A stretch of 43,192 bases of DNA from DYMC01 sp035406705 (lineage in GTDB: Bacteria; Verrucomicrobiota; Lentisphaeria; Victivallales; GWF2-50-93). Below are positions 1 through 8,999 of the stretch, piece by piece. The position numbers were made by a program, and so were the translations under genes. The notes under the pieces are model-generated. The model ran no database searches. It saw only the letters and a list, made by a program, of their open reading frames with translations, and had not been told where the DNA came from. Each line of letters begins with the position of its first letter. Positions within the stretch are counted from its first letter, which is position 1. The stretch covers positions 1 to 43,192 of the forward strand of contig CAYRRM010000025.1 of the NCBI GenBank assembly GCA_964426675.1. Direction: 5' to 3'.

Positions 1-99
1 AAAAAAAAATTTTTTTTATTTGATTTTTCTTTTTTTTCGATTATCTTTTGGCCTCTCGGCTGAGTCGAGACTAACTTAAATTGAACTAAAGGAGTAAAA

Positions 100-1443
100 A
101 TGATTGGTTGTAGTTTTGGTAGAAACTTTCAGGTTACTGTAGCTGGAGGTTCATATCAGGAAGGGTTAGTGAGCGTAATCCAGGGAGTACCCACAGGCAT
201 GCTCATAACAGAAGAGGAAATTTATGGGGACTTACTTTTGAGAAAGCCAGGAGCCGATGAATTATCATCTCCAAGGAAAGAACCCGACTTACCAATAATA
301 TATACAGGAGTAAATGCTGCCGATACTATAGAAGGCGCAAATAATGCATTCTTAACAAATGGAACTCCTTTTACAATTTTAATTCCAAATCTTGATAGGC
401 ATTTTATTCATATAAAACAGTATCAGGATACAAACCGTACGCCACGTCCAGGTCATGCTTCTTACGCGTCATTCATCAAATATGGTCCATGTGATGATGC
501 AATAGGTGCTGGAATATTTTCTGGTCGTTATACATCTACAATAGTCGCAGCGGGATATATTGCAAAAAGAGTATTATCAAAATTCGGAATTAAAGTTTTT
601 TCATATGTGAAAGAATTAGCAGGAGTAGAGTGCCCAGTAATTGACAGCAAAAAAATCTACAATTACACAGAAAATTATAAAAAAATGCGCAGAGACTATG
701 ATCCCTTCTATCAGGAAGTTTATACCAGAGGCAGAGTTAAAAATGATATGAGATTTCTGGAAAAAGTTGCGATTTTCGCAGAAATTGAAAAAGAAATTGA
801 CACGATAAGGGCAAAACAAAAAAAGATGGATAAAGATGAAATAAAAGAAAAATATGCTGTGCATTATATAGTGAATTGTCCAGATATTACAGTTGCTGAT
901 GAAATGGTAAAAGCTTGTATGAAAATTTGTTCACAGGGTGATTCAGCCGGAGGCATAGTAGAAGTAATTGCAACCGGATTACCTGCAGGTTTAGGTGAAC
1001 CTGTATTCTATAAACTCGATGCCGAATTAGGTAGACTCCTCGGAATCGGTGCAGTAAAAGGAGTTGAAGTCGGAGCCGGATTTAAGGTAAAAGATATGAC
1101 AGGATACGAAAGTAATGATCGTATGCATTCGGAAAATGGAAAAGTAATCTTTGATTCTAATAATGCTGGTGGCATAACCGGTGGGCTTAGCACTGGACAA
1201 GACGTTATTATTCGCCTCGCAGTAAAGGGCACTCCAACTATAGCAAAACCACAAAATACTATAGATAAATATACCCTCGAAAACAAAGAGCTTGCTGCAA
1301 TAACACGTCGTGATCCTACAATTGTAGCAAGAGTTTGGCCCGTTGCAGAAAATTTCACAGCAATAATACTTCTCGATCATCTCTTTGCACACCTTGGATA
1401 TCAAAAAATTAGAGAAGTAGTAGAAAATGGAGAAAAGATATGA
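100..1443 (+). CDS. aroC: Chorismate synthase, divergent
   Basis: Chorismate synthase converts EPSP to chorismate with reduced FMN, the last step of the shikimate pathway. The 447-residue protein keeps the family frame: SPRKEPD near 57, RPGHA at 116-120, DSAGG near 281, a PAGLGEP block near 295 and TGQD near 365. It is longer than the usual 360-400 residues because of a charged insert at about 182-255. Several normally invariant residues differ. The N-terminal GESHG region reads GGSYQEG, so the catalytic His is Tyr19. The GGRSSARET block reads GAGIFSGRYTS, and RHDP reads RRDP. His119 is kept. An AAGGAG ribosome site precedes the ATG. The stop overlaps the next start (ATGA). The fold assignment is firm; full activity is uncertain. 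Confidence 0.85.
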   Translation: MIGCSFGRNFQVTVAGGSYQEGLVSVIQGVPTGMLITEEEIYGDLLLRKPGADELSSPRKEPDLPIIYTGVNAADTIEGANNAFLTNGTPFTILIPNLDRHFIHIKQYQDTNRTPRPGHASYASFIKYGPCDDAIGAGIFSGRYTSTIVAAGYIAKRVLSKFGIKVFSYVKELAGVECPVIDSKKIYNYTENYKKMRRDYDPFYQEVYTRGRVKNDMRFLEKVAIFAEIEKEIDTIRAKQKKMDKDEIKEKYAVHYIVNCPDITVADEMVKACMKICSQGDSAGGIVEVIATGLPAGLGEPVFYKLDAELGRLLGIGAVKGVEVGAGFKVKDMTGYESNDRMHSENGKVIFDSNNAGGITGGLSTGQDVIIRLAVKGTPTIAKPQNTIDKYTLENKELAAITRRDPTIVARVWPVAENFTAIILLDHLFAHLGYQKIREVVENGEKI

Positions 1444-2744
1444 CTGAAGTTAACAGAGAACTCACAGAAAACCTGAATAATGACATAAGATCTGCTCCTA
1501 ATTCTGCCTTCTCTTTCTTTTCGGAAAGAGGAAAGAGAATTTACTTTCCATTCAAAGGCATCCTCGGCCAATCCGCAGAAGCTAAAAATTCAAAAATTAA
1601 TGCAACAATAGGAACAGCTTCTGAAGAAGATGGTTCTCCTCTTACCCTTGAATGCATAGAAAAATTGATAAACGTAAGTCCCGACTTCTTTCTCTATACT
1701 CCAAGTTTTGGGCTTCCCAGGTTGAGAGAATTATGGAAAGAACAAATATTGAAAAAAAATCCATTGCTGGAAGGAAAAAATTTCAGTATCCCGGTCGTAA
1801 CAAGCGCATTAACTCATGGGTTAAATATCTGCGCATATTTGTTTGTAAATGAAAATGACGAAATAATTATATCAGATCTGAACTGGGATAATTATGAACT
1901 TATCTTTCGGACAGCTTTTGGGGCAAAATTTACTTACTATGAAACATTTAAAAATAATGCCTATAACACTGACGGCTTAATCCAGGCAATAAGGAACTCC
2001 AGTTCCGCAAAGAAAATAGTTCTGCTCAATTTCCCAAATAATCCTGCTGGATATTCCCTTTCCAAAGCAGAGGCTTTGAAGATAAAGGAAGAATTTTTGA
2101 AATTAGCTGAAGAAGGTCATAACATCCTCGTTATAATTGATGATGCTTATTTTGGTTTGTTTTACGAAGACGATATTTTTAAAGAGTCTTTATTTTCGCT
2201 TTTTGCAGACCTTCACAAAAATATACTGGCTGTAAAAATTGACGGGCCTACAAAAGAAGATTATGTTTGGAGTTTCAGAATTGGATTTATAACTTTCGCC
2301 ATAAAAGACAGCAATGAAAAACAATTAAAGGCATTTGAAGCTAAAGCGGCTGGTGCTGTAAGAGCAACAGTATCAAATTGTTCAGGAATCGCCCAATCAA
2401 TGCTGATAAAAGCCTATCAAAGCAGCGATTATGAAAAAGAAAAAAATGAAAAGTTTAATATACTGTTTGAAAGATACAAAAAAGTGATTGATATATTCAG
2501 AAAAAATCCAGATTACCTGAATAACTTTCAGCCAATGCCATTTAATTCAGGCTATTTCATGTGTGTAAAACCAATTGGCGTTGATGCAGAACCCCTTAGA
2601 GAAGAACTCCTGTCGAAATATAACACCGGGGTAATTGTGTTATCTGGTTTTATGCGAATAGCTTTCTCTTCTGTCCCACTTAATCAACTCGATGAACTCT
2701 TCTCAAATATCAATCAAGCTATAAAAAATCTAAAAAAAGGGTAA
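1440..2744 (+). CDS. PLP-dependent aminotransferase, class I/II
   Basis: This 434-residue fold-type I aminotransferase moves an amino group between an amino acid and a 2-oxo acid using pyridoxal phosphate. Visible landmarks are NFPNNPAGY (Asn201), IIDDAYFGL (Asp235, Tyr237), the probable PLP lysine Lys272 in GPTKED, and Arg280 in the FRIGF stretch that follows. The C-terminal carboxylate-binding Arg is probably in the FMRIAF stretch. The sequence does not fix the substrate. Its 4-base overlap with the chorismate synthase gene makes an aromatic amino acid a reasonable guess, but this is inference from position. pckG follows after only 3 bases. Confidence 0.85.
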   Translation: MTEVNRELTENLNNDIRSAPNSAFSFFSERGKRIYFPFKGILGQSAEAKNSKINATIGTASEEDGSPLTLECIEKLINVSPDFFLYTPSFGLPRLRELWKEQILKKNPLLEGKNFSIPVVTSALTHGLNICAYLFVNENDEIIISDLNWDNYELIFRTAFGAKFTYYETFKNNAYNTDGLIQAIRNSSSAKKIVLLNFPNNPAGYSLSKAEALKIKEEFLKLAEEGHNILVIIDDAYFGLFYEDDIFKESLFSLFADLHKNILAVKIDGPTKEDYVWSFRIGFITFAIKDSNEKQLKAFEAKAAGAVRATVSNCSGIAQSMLIKAYQSSDYEKEKNEKFNILFERYKKVIDIFRKNPDYLNNFQPMPFNSGYFMCVKPIGVDAEPLREELLSKYNTGVIVLSGFMRIAFSSVPLNQLDELFSNINQAIKNLKKG

Positions 2745-2747
2745 AAA

Positions 2748-4550
2748 ATGATCAATAAAAATTATGGCCTAAAACACGCAAAACTCACTTCGTGGATAGC
2801 GGAAATTGAAGAATTATGCCAACCAGAAAAAGTCGTAATCTGTAATGGGTCAAAACAGGAATATGACTCATTAATGAAAGAAATGACAGATAGCGGTATG
2901 GCAATAAAATTAAACGAAGAAAAACGACCTAATTGTTTTTACTTCAGATCCGATCCACCAGATGTAGCCAGAGTAGAAGATAGAACTTACATTGCATCCC
3001 ATAATAAAGATGATGCAGGGCCTACAAACAACTGGATAGATCCAGAACAATTGAAAAAAACAATGCTCGGATTGTATAAAGGCTGCATGAGAGGAAGAAC
3101 ATTGTTCGTTATACCATTCAGTATGGGTCCTATTGGTTCTCCAATATCTAAAATTGGTATTGAACTTACTGATTCTCCATATGTCGTTGTAAATATGCAT
3201 ATTATGACGAGAGTTGGAACAAAAATTCTCGATATTCTTGATACTGATGGAGAGTTTATTCCATGTCTGCATTCAGTAGGCAAACCACTGGCTCCAGGAG
3301 AGAAAGATAATGGAAAATGGCCATGCGCGCCAATAGAACAAAAGTATATTTCCCATTTCCCGGAAGAAAATCTAATATGGAGCTATGGTTCAGGATACGG
3401 GGGAAATGCCCTGCTCGGCAAAAAGTGCCTTGCATTGCGCATTGCATCTGTAATGGCAAAAAGAGAAGGCTGGATGGCAGAACACATGCTTATCCTGCGC
3501 CTTACAAATCCACAAGGAAAAAAATACCACATAGCTGCGGCTTTCCCTTCAGCATGTGGAAAAACCAATCTCGCAATGTTGCAACCTACCATACCAGGCT
3601 GGAAATGTGAATGCATTGGAGATGATATAGCATGGATGAAAATAGGTCCAGATGGTTCCCTTAGAGCTATAAATCCTGAAGCTGGATTTTTCGGCGTTGC
3701 ACCAGGAACAAGCTATCAATCAAATCCAATGGCTATGGAAACTATCAAATCAAACACCATATTTACAAATTGCTTATTAACTGATGACGGCGATGTCTGG
3801 TGGGAAGGTATTGGCACAACTTGCAATTCAGGCACAGATTGGAAAGGAAGAAAATGGACTCCTGAATCCGGCGAAAAAGGCGCACATCCAAATGCAAGAT
3901 TCACCGCACCAGCAAAGCAATGCCCTGTTATATGCCCAGATTGGGAAAATCCAGAAGGTGTTCCAATTGATATATTTATTTTCGGAGGAAGAAGAAGTTC
4001 TGTCGTCCCACTCGTAACTGAAGCTTTTAACTGGGATCACGGCGTTTATATCGGCGCTACAGCCGCATCAGAACCAACAGCTGCAGCTCTTGATGTAAAA
4101 TCCTCTCTCAGAAGAGATCCATTTGCAATGCTCCCATTTTGTGGATACAATATGGCTGATTACTGGCAGCATTGGTTCAATATGGGAGACAAACTCGGCA
4201 ATAAATCTCCTAAAATCTTCTACATCAATTGGTTTAGAAAAAGCCCGGAAGGCAAATGGTTATGGCCTGGTTTCGGCGATAATGCAAGAGTTTTAAAATG
4301 GATGTGCGAAAGAGTTGATAAAAAAGTAAATGGCAGAGTCACTGAAATAGGAATCTTACCACAAATACATGAATTAGATTTATCAGGACTAAATATCTCA
4401 AACGAAGATCTGAATCAACTCCTGACCGTAGATAAAAAAGCCTGGTTCTCAGAACTCGATGACATACTAAAATTCTTCTCTAAATTCGGAAATAGAGTCC
4501 CAAAAAGAATGATACAACAATTTGAAAGTATGAAACAAAGACTTTCATAA
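2748..4550 (+). CDS. pckG: Phosphoenolpyruvate carboxykinase (GTP)
   Basis: PEPCK interconverts oxaloacetate plus GTP with PEP, CO2 and GDP. At 600 residues it has the usual length for the GTP family. The P-loop region reads PSACGKTNLAM, with the active-site Cys typical of GTP enzymes. The metal and substrate region IGDDIAWM and the long block FGGRRSSVVPLV also fit the GTP-type enzyme and not the shorter ATP-type. In a fermenter the enzyme may run toward oxaloacetate as an anaplerotic step. It is the last gene of a three-gene operon with aroC, and its product PEP is a shikimate-pathway precursor. A hairpin terminator follows at 4565-4598. Confidence 0.97.
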   Translation: MINKNYGLKHAKLTSWIAEIEELCQPEKVVICNGSKQEYDSLMKEMTDSGMAIKLNEEKRPNCFYFRSDPPDVARVEDRTYIASHNKDDAGPTNNWIDPEQLKKTMLGLYKGCMRGRTLFVIPFSMGPIGSPISKIGIELTDSPYVVVNMHIMTRVGTKILDILDTDGEFIPCLHSVGKPLAPGEKDNGKWPCAPIEQKYISHFPEENLIWSYGSGYGGNALLGKKCLALRIASVMAKREGWMAEHMLILRLTNPQGKKYHIAAAFPSACGKTNLAMLQPTIPGWKCECIGDDIAWMKIGPDGSLRAINPEAGFFGVAPGTSYQSNPMAMETIKSNTIFTNCLLTDDGDVWWEGIGTTCNSGTDWKGRKWTPESGEKGAHPNARFTAPAKQCPVICPDWENPEGVPIDIFIFGGRRSSVVPLVTEAFNWDHGVYIGATAASEPTAAALDVKSSLRRDPFAMLPFCGYNMADYWQHWFNMGDKLGNKSPKIFYINWFRKSPEGKWLWPGFGDNARVLKWMCERVDKKVNGRVTEIGILPQIHELDLSGLNISNEDLNQLLTVDKKAWFSELDDILKFFSKFGNRVPKRMIQQFESMKQRLS

Positions 4551-4564
4551 TAAAAAAATGAATA

Positions 4565-4598
4565 AAGTAGCGTGGACAAAAAGTCCACTCTACTTTTT
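4565..4598 (+). terminator. Rho-independent terminator after pckG
   Basis: AAGTAG-C-GTGGAC (4565-4577) pairs with GTCCAC-T-CTACTT (4583-4595) around an A5 loop, and a T5 run begins within the last pairs (4594-4598). It lies just after the pckG stop. The next ATG (4605) is only 6 bases beyond the T run, so an upstream in-frame GTG at 4572 inside the stem is unlikely to be the start. Confidence 0.85.
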
Positions 4599-4604
4599 AT
4601 CACT

Positions 4605-6119
4605 ATGAAAAAAAATAAAGCAGTATTTCTGAATGGAGATGGTGCGATAACGGAAAATTTAGACATAAATTTCCCAGATAAAATAAAATCCCATTCAGAA
4701 ATATTCGATGCCTTAAAAATTATTTCTGAATATAACTTTCTCATCTTCATCATCGCAAACCAGAGAACCACTTCAGGAAAATTTATTTCTAAAAATGAAT
4801 TAGAAAAAGTCCCAAAATTAATACAACAACTAAATGCAAAATCAATTAAGATAGTAGAAATCTTTGCTCACGATTCCAATCACAATTGCGAATATCGCAA
4901 ATCACCCACGTATTTCCTGAGAAAAGCAATAGAAAAATATGATATAAACCTAAAAGACTCATATATAATCGGAAATCATCCTTCAAATTTTATAATGACA
5001 CAAAAGTATCCTATAAAAAGCTTATATCTACTATCAGGGAACGGCTTAAAATACCGCAATGAAGCAGAAAAAACTAATGCAAAAATACTACCAGATATTC
5101 TCTCTGCTGCTGAATTTATACAAATTAATGAAAATTTACAGAAAATCTATAACAACAATAACGAACTCGAAGAAAAAATACTTCAGGCAAGCTTAGTCAT
5201 AAAAAATAATGGCACTGTGGTAATGCCAACTGAAACTGTTTACGGTCTTGCCGCAAATGCAGAAAACCGTAAAGCCGTAGAAAAGATCTTCTCAATAAAA
5301 AAACGGCCAAGCTATGATCCATTAATCGTTCATATATCAAACTTTGAAATGCTTAATAAAATCGTTTTAGAAATACCTGCAAAAGCAAAAATCTTGATGG
5401 AAAATCTATGGCCAGGACCTCTAACTATTGTTCTCAGAAAAAAACAGATTATCCCGGATATTGTAACTGCAAATCTTCCCAGCGTTGCCGTTAGAATGCC
5501 AATGCATCCTATTGCATTAAAACTTATTGAATATTCTGGTCCAATAGCAGCTCCAAGCGCAAATCTATTTTCACAACTGAGCCCAACGAGATACTCTGAC
5601 ATTTCAAAAGAAATTATTCAAAATGCGAATTTCGCAATTAACGGAGGAGACTGTATAAAAGGACTTGAATCCACTATTATTTCCTTTCTTAACGAAGATA
5701 AGCCACAACTTCTTAGAGCAGGCTCCATAAGTGTAGAAAAAATCGAAAGATTAATTGGGAAAATATCTATAAAAAAGAGTTCAACACAATCATCAGAAGC
5801 TCCAGGAATGCAAAAAAAACATTACTCCCCAAAAACCCCAATCTTCATAATCAAGAGCCCGAATGATATCTCAGATGAAAAAAAAATCAAATCTGCACTC
5901 CTCTCCTTTAAAAAAATTTCACCCAAACAAGTATCTCAATTCAAAATTACAAAACTCTTAACTTCAGATTGCGATTTTCGCAAAGCTGCCGCACAATTAT
6001 ATTCCACTCTCGCCGAGCTCGATAAATTAAAGCTCAAAGCAATTTATACAATATTACCGAAAAAAAAGGGGCTCGGATTAGCTATTGCCGACAGATTAAT
6101 ACGTGCTTCAGAAAAATAA
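4605..6119 (+). CDS. tsaC: Degenerate HAD (GmhB-like) domain fused to TsaC/Sua5
   Basis: The C-terminal part (about 190-504) is a Sua5/YrdC domain, which makes threonylcarbamoyl-AMP for t6A37 of ANN-decoding tRNAs. It shows PTETVYGLAANA (208-219), the KKR..YDPL motif (232-240), APSAN and a Sua5-type C-terminal extension containing APGMQKKHYSP. The N-terminal part (1-175) resembles the histidinol-phosphate/heptose-bisphosphate phosphatase branch of HADs. Its key residues are changed: the nucleophile Asp is Asn10 (FLNGDGAI), the final acidic motif is IIGN (Asn124), and the CxCRKP zinc motif is NCEYRKS. I infer a non-catalytic HAD module. The start ATG lies after the terminator hairpin, without a clear Shine-Dalgarno. 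Confidence 0.85.
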   Translation: MKKNKAVFLNGDGAITENLDINFPDKIKSHSEIFDALKIISEYNFLIFIIANQRTTSGKFISKNELEKVPKLIQQLNAKSIKIVEIFAHDSNHNCEYRKSPTYFLRKAIEKYDINLKDSYIIGNHPSNFIMTQKYPIKSLYLLSGNGLKYRNEAEKTNAKILPDILSAAEFIQINENLQKIYNNNNELEEKILQASLVIKNNGTVVMPTETVYGLAANAENRKAVEKIFSIKKRPSYDPLIVHISNFEMLNKIVLEIPAKAKILMENLWPGPLTIVLRKKQIIPDIVTANLPSVAVRMPMHPIALKLIEYSGPIAAPSANLFSQLSPTRYSDISKEIIQNANFAINGGDCIKGLESTIISFLNEDKPQLLRAGSISVEKIERLIGKISIKKSSTQSSEAPGMQKKHYSPKTPIFIIKSPNDISDEKKIKSALLSFKKISPKQVSQFKITKLLTSDCDFRKAAAQLYSTLAELDKLKLKAIYTILPKKKGLGLAIADRLIRASEK

Positions 6120-6135
6120 ATGAAAATAAATACCT

Positions 6136-7155
6136 TTATTCTTTTTTCTTCTTTATAGCCATCATTTCGAAAAGTACTACAAATATAATTCCCGTAAAGA
6201 CAAGGACTATTGCTAAAATTACAGAAAAATCTAACTGTTTCGGAAGAAAATTCTCATTAACCAAGGCTTTAAATTTTGCTCCGGCACTTCTCAATTCTTC
6301 AAATTTCTTTATCCCATCAGAATTTATATCAATCCTTAAAACCTGATTTGCGATTTTCGCAGAAAACACAACTGTCCTCTGCCATGGCCATAGACGCCAT
6401 AATGAACCTATCATAAAACCACTTAATAATGCAATTGTAAGGTCGTGATATTTTCTGAATAGCCAATTCAAAAAGTGAGAAAAAACACCAAGCCCAATTA
6501 CAGCTCCTACCCCTATCCAGAAGCAAGTTGATATATCCGCTATTGAAAATTGAAACCTGCTAATATTACTTATCGCCCCCCAAACGTATTTATACTGCCC
6601 TAAGATAAGCAATAAAAATGACCCCGAAATTCCCGGCAATATCATTGCTATAATTGCAATAATTCCACATAAAAAACTTATCCACCACTCATTAGGAGTT
6701 TCATAAGGAATCATATTCACTATAATGTAGGCAAAAAACGTACCGCATAATAAAGCCAAAATAGACAAAAAGTTCCAACTTTTTATCATTTTTGACACAA
6801 TAAAGATAGACCCTAAAATTAAACCTAAAAACACTGAATAAGTGTAAACCTGATAATTATCCAGAAGCCATGTAATAAATTTTGCAAGAGTAGCAAAAGC
6901 AAAAAGAGTTCCAAGTCCAATCGAAGAGAGAAAGATTATGCTATCAAAAAAACCCTTTACTTGAAAATTAAAAATCTTCTTCAGCATATCAAGCGATGCC
7001 AAATTTTTTATAGATAAAATTAATTCTTCATAAATTCCTGAAACAAAGGCAACAGTCCCCCCTGATACACCTGGAATCACATTTGCCGCCCCCATCAGAT
7101 AACCTATAACAAACAACTTTATATTCTTTAACAGTGAAAATCTATTTTCTTTCAT
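6136..7155 (-). CDS. DUF368 membrane protein (undecaprenyl-phosphate translocase family)
   Basis: This 339-residue polytopic membrane protein opens with GYLMGAANVIPGVSGGTVAF, the hallmark of DUF368. A second related motif, AMILPGISGSFLLLILG, lies near the middle, as expected for an inverted-repeat transporter. DUF368 members (PopT type) have been linked to recycling undecaprenyl phosphate across the inner membrane; that role comes from the family, not from this sequence. The gene overlaps lgt by 14 bases, so the two are probably translated together. It runs convergent to the TsaC fusion gene, with 16 bases between stops. Confidence 0.9.
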   Translation of the reverse strand: MKENRFSLLKNIKLFVIGYLMGAANVIPGVSGGTVAFVSGIYEELILSIKNLASLDMLKKIFNFQVKGFFDSIIFLSSIGLGTLFAFATLAKFITWLLDNYQVYTYSVFLGLILGSIFIVSKMIKSWNFLSILALLCGTFFAYIIVNMIPYETPNEWWISFLCGIIAIIAMILPGISGSFLLLILGQYKYVWGAISNISRFQFSIADISTCFWIGVGAVIGLGVFSHFLNWLFRKYHDLTIALLSGFMIGSLWRLWPWQRTVVFSAKIANQVLRIDINSDGIKKFEELRSAGAKFKALVNENFLPKQLDFSVILAIVLVFTGIIFVVLFEMMAIKKKKE

Positions 7156-7936
7156 CTTTTTGCAAAATATCAGTTTTATAATTTAATCCAAAATAATAAT
7201 AACAAAACACGGCTATAGGGAATATTAGAATACAAATAAACTGAGCAGGAGTAAATATCCCGAAAATAAAATCCCTATGGTCTCCTCTGAAAATTTCAAC
7301 CGAAAATCGCAATAATGCATACAAAATAACATATAAAGAAGATGGCTGTCCTTTCTTCAGTTTAGGAAAAAGCTTGAGAAAGATAAAGAATATAATAATA
7401 AGTCCAAATGCTTCGTAAAGTTGCGTGGGATGAATTTTTACTTCACATCCATAAAAATAATATGGGTCAGATCCCTTCGGAAATACCACGCCAAAAATAG
7501 AATCTGTCCGCTTCCCAAAACAACAACCATTCAGAAAGCAACCTATCCTGCCAAAAAAATGTCCAAGAGGAAGAGCAGGAGCACACAAATCTAACACACG
7601 CAAGAAATCCAGCTTATTTCTCCTTGAAAAAATATAAATTGCCAAAATCGCAAATAAAAAACCACCATAAAACACGAGTCCACCATGATAGACTTTAAAA
7701 ATTTCAAGAAATTTACCTCGAAAATTATCCCAAAATTGAACAACATAAAAAACCCTTGCCCCAATTATCCCAGAAAGAACACCATAAATGAGCAAATCAT
7801 AGCACTGATCATCATTCATGCCAGCATATGCCTTATTCCGCCTGAGCATAATTAGAGAACAAATAGCCGCAATACCAGCCATCACTCCATACCAGGTTAT
7901 TGTAAGAGGTCCTAATTGTAAAAAAATCCTGTGCAT
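7142..7936 (-). CDS. lgt: Prolipoprotein diacylglyceryl transferase
   Basis: Lgt moves diacylglycerol from phosphatidylglycerol to the lipobox Cys of prolipoproteins in the inner membrane. The sequence shows several membrane helices, the YHGGLVFYGGF motif with the conserved His, and the Lgt signature GRIGCFLNGCCFG. The HPTQLYEA motif follows. An open frame continues upstream to a TTG at 7996, but the ATG at 7936 (starting MHRIFLQLGPLTITWYGVM) matches the family N-terminus, giving about 264 residues. Its product serves lipoproteins such as the esterase encoded at 38588-39577. Confidence 0.95.
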   Translation of the reverse strand: MHRIFLQLGPLTITWYGVMAGIAAICSLIMLRRNKAYAGMNDDQCYDLLIYGVLSGIIGARVFYVVQFWDNFRGKFLEIFKVYHGGLVFYGGFLFAILAIYIFSRRNKLDFLRVLDLCAPALPLGHFFGRIGCFLNGCCFGKRTDSIFGVVFPKGSDPYYFYGCEVKIHPTQLYEAFGLIIIFFIFLKLFPKLKKGQPSSLYVILYALLRFSVEIFRGDHRDFIFGIFTPAQFICILIFPIAVFCYYYFGLNYKTDILQKDERK

Positions 7937-8048
7937 ATTATTACTCTTAGAATTACAGAAAAACAGATAATTTAATACTCTTTTTTCTTTAAACAATAAG
8001 AATCTTTTTCATTTCAAAAATAAAAAAGTTGCGTTATTTTAAATCATT

Positions 8049-8999
8049 ATGATTAATAAAACAAAAATATCTGAAATTTCAGATTCAAATTTAGAACTCT
8101 TAGCTGAACTTGATTCAGAAGGTTTGATACTCGCTCCAGAGGAAAATGTCGAAAATTTTAAAAAGAGATTAACTGAGCTATACCAGAATCTCCAGATTAT
8201 AGAACAAGCTCTACAAGATTCAGAAAAATTTGACCTTGAGGGAATCTGTTCCCTCAGTGCAAAAGATAAAATTTCAAGGGAGATTATGTTAGAAGCTTCT
8301 GCCCCTACAAAAAACGAATACGCATTTGAAGTTGATTGGGTCCCAGGATTCTTTATGTCAAAAAGCCTTGGTCCATTATGGGGAGGATGCTCAATAATTA
8401 TTCCTGAAGTAAATATGACTGTGTTCATAATACGCTCAGCCTTCAGAAATAAAAAACGCTGGTTGCTATATAACAGAGATGAGTTGCTCGCTCACGAATT
8501 GTGCCATAGTATCAGAATGCCCCTTTCTGACAGAGTTTTTGATGAAAACTTTGCATACAGAATATCACCAAGCTTTATCAGGCGACTCTTCGGGGGGACA
8601 TTTAGAGCTGAATTTGATGCATTGATATTCATTGCTCCCGTTTTTTTGCTTCTTGCAGTTCAACTTCTGAATATTTTTGCTAAATTAAATATTCCAATAA
8701 TTCCTTTCTGGGTTATTGCAATATTATGTCCGGCTTTCCTCATAATTAGAAATCTTTTTGCCTCAAAAACTCTCTCAAATGCGGAGAAAAAAATCTTAAA
8801 TTCAGGTTTTTCCAGACCTTATGCCGTCCTCTTCCGTTGCACCACATCAGAAATAAAAGAAATATCAAATTGCCCGGAAGAAAAGTTAGAAACATGGCTC
8901 AATCAAAAAAGAGAAAGTGAACTTCGTTGGAAAGTAATTTTTCACAGATTTTACACAAAAAATCATTCTCTCACACAAAAAACTGAATATAAATCATGA
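8049..8999 (+). CDS. Membrane protein with HExxH metallopeptidase-like motif
   Basis: I do not recognise the family. The protein has 316 residues. The N-terminal half is soluble and charged, with a helical region at about 30-60. Around 143-170 lies RDELLAHELCHSIR, whose HELCH (149-153) is a zinc HExxH motif. DENFAY follows (Glu166), a candidate third ligand as in gluzincins, though closer than usual. Two strongly hydrophobic segments follow at about 191-212 and 216-236, then a charged tail. There is no N-terminal signal. A membrane-anchored zinc peptidase is a hypothesis. The stop overlaps the Nif3-like start (ATGA), so the two are translationally coupled. Confidence 0.7.
   Translation: MINKTKISEISDSNLELLAELDSEGLILAPEENVENFKKRLTELYQNLQIIEQALQDSEKFDLEGICSLSAKDKISREIMLEASAPTKNEYAFEVDWVPGFFMSKSLGPLWGGCSIIIPEVNMTVFIIRSAFRNKKRWLLYNRDELLAHELCHSIRMPLSDRVFDENFAYRISPSFIRRLFGGTFRAEFDALIFIAPVFLLLAVQLLNIFAKLNIPIIPFWVIAILCPAFLIIRNLFASKTLSNAEKKILNSGFSRPYAVLFRCTTSEIKEISNCPEEKLETWLNQKRESELRWKVIFHRFYTKNHSLTQKTEYKS

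Noticed and set aside
7937..7996. Upstream TTG start for lgt
   Set aside because: The added 20 residues do not match the Lgt family N-terminus; the internal ATG does.
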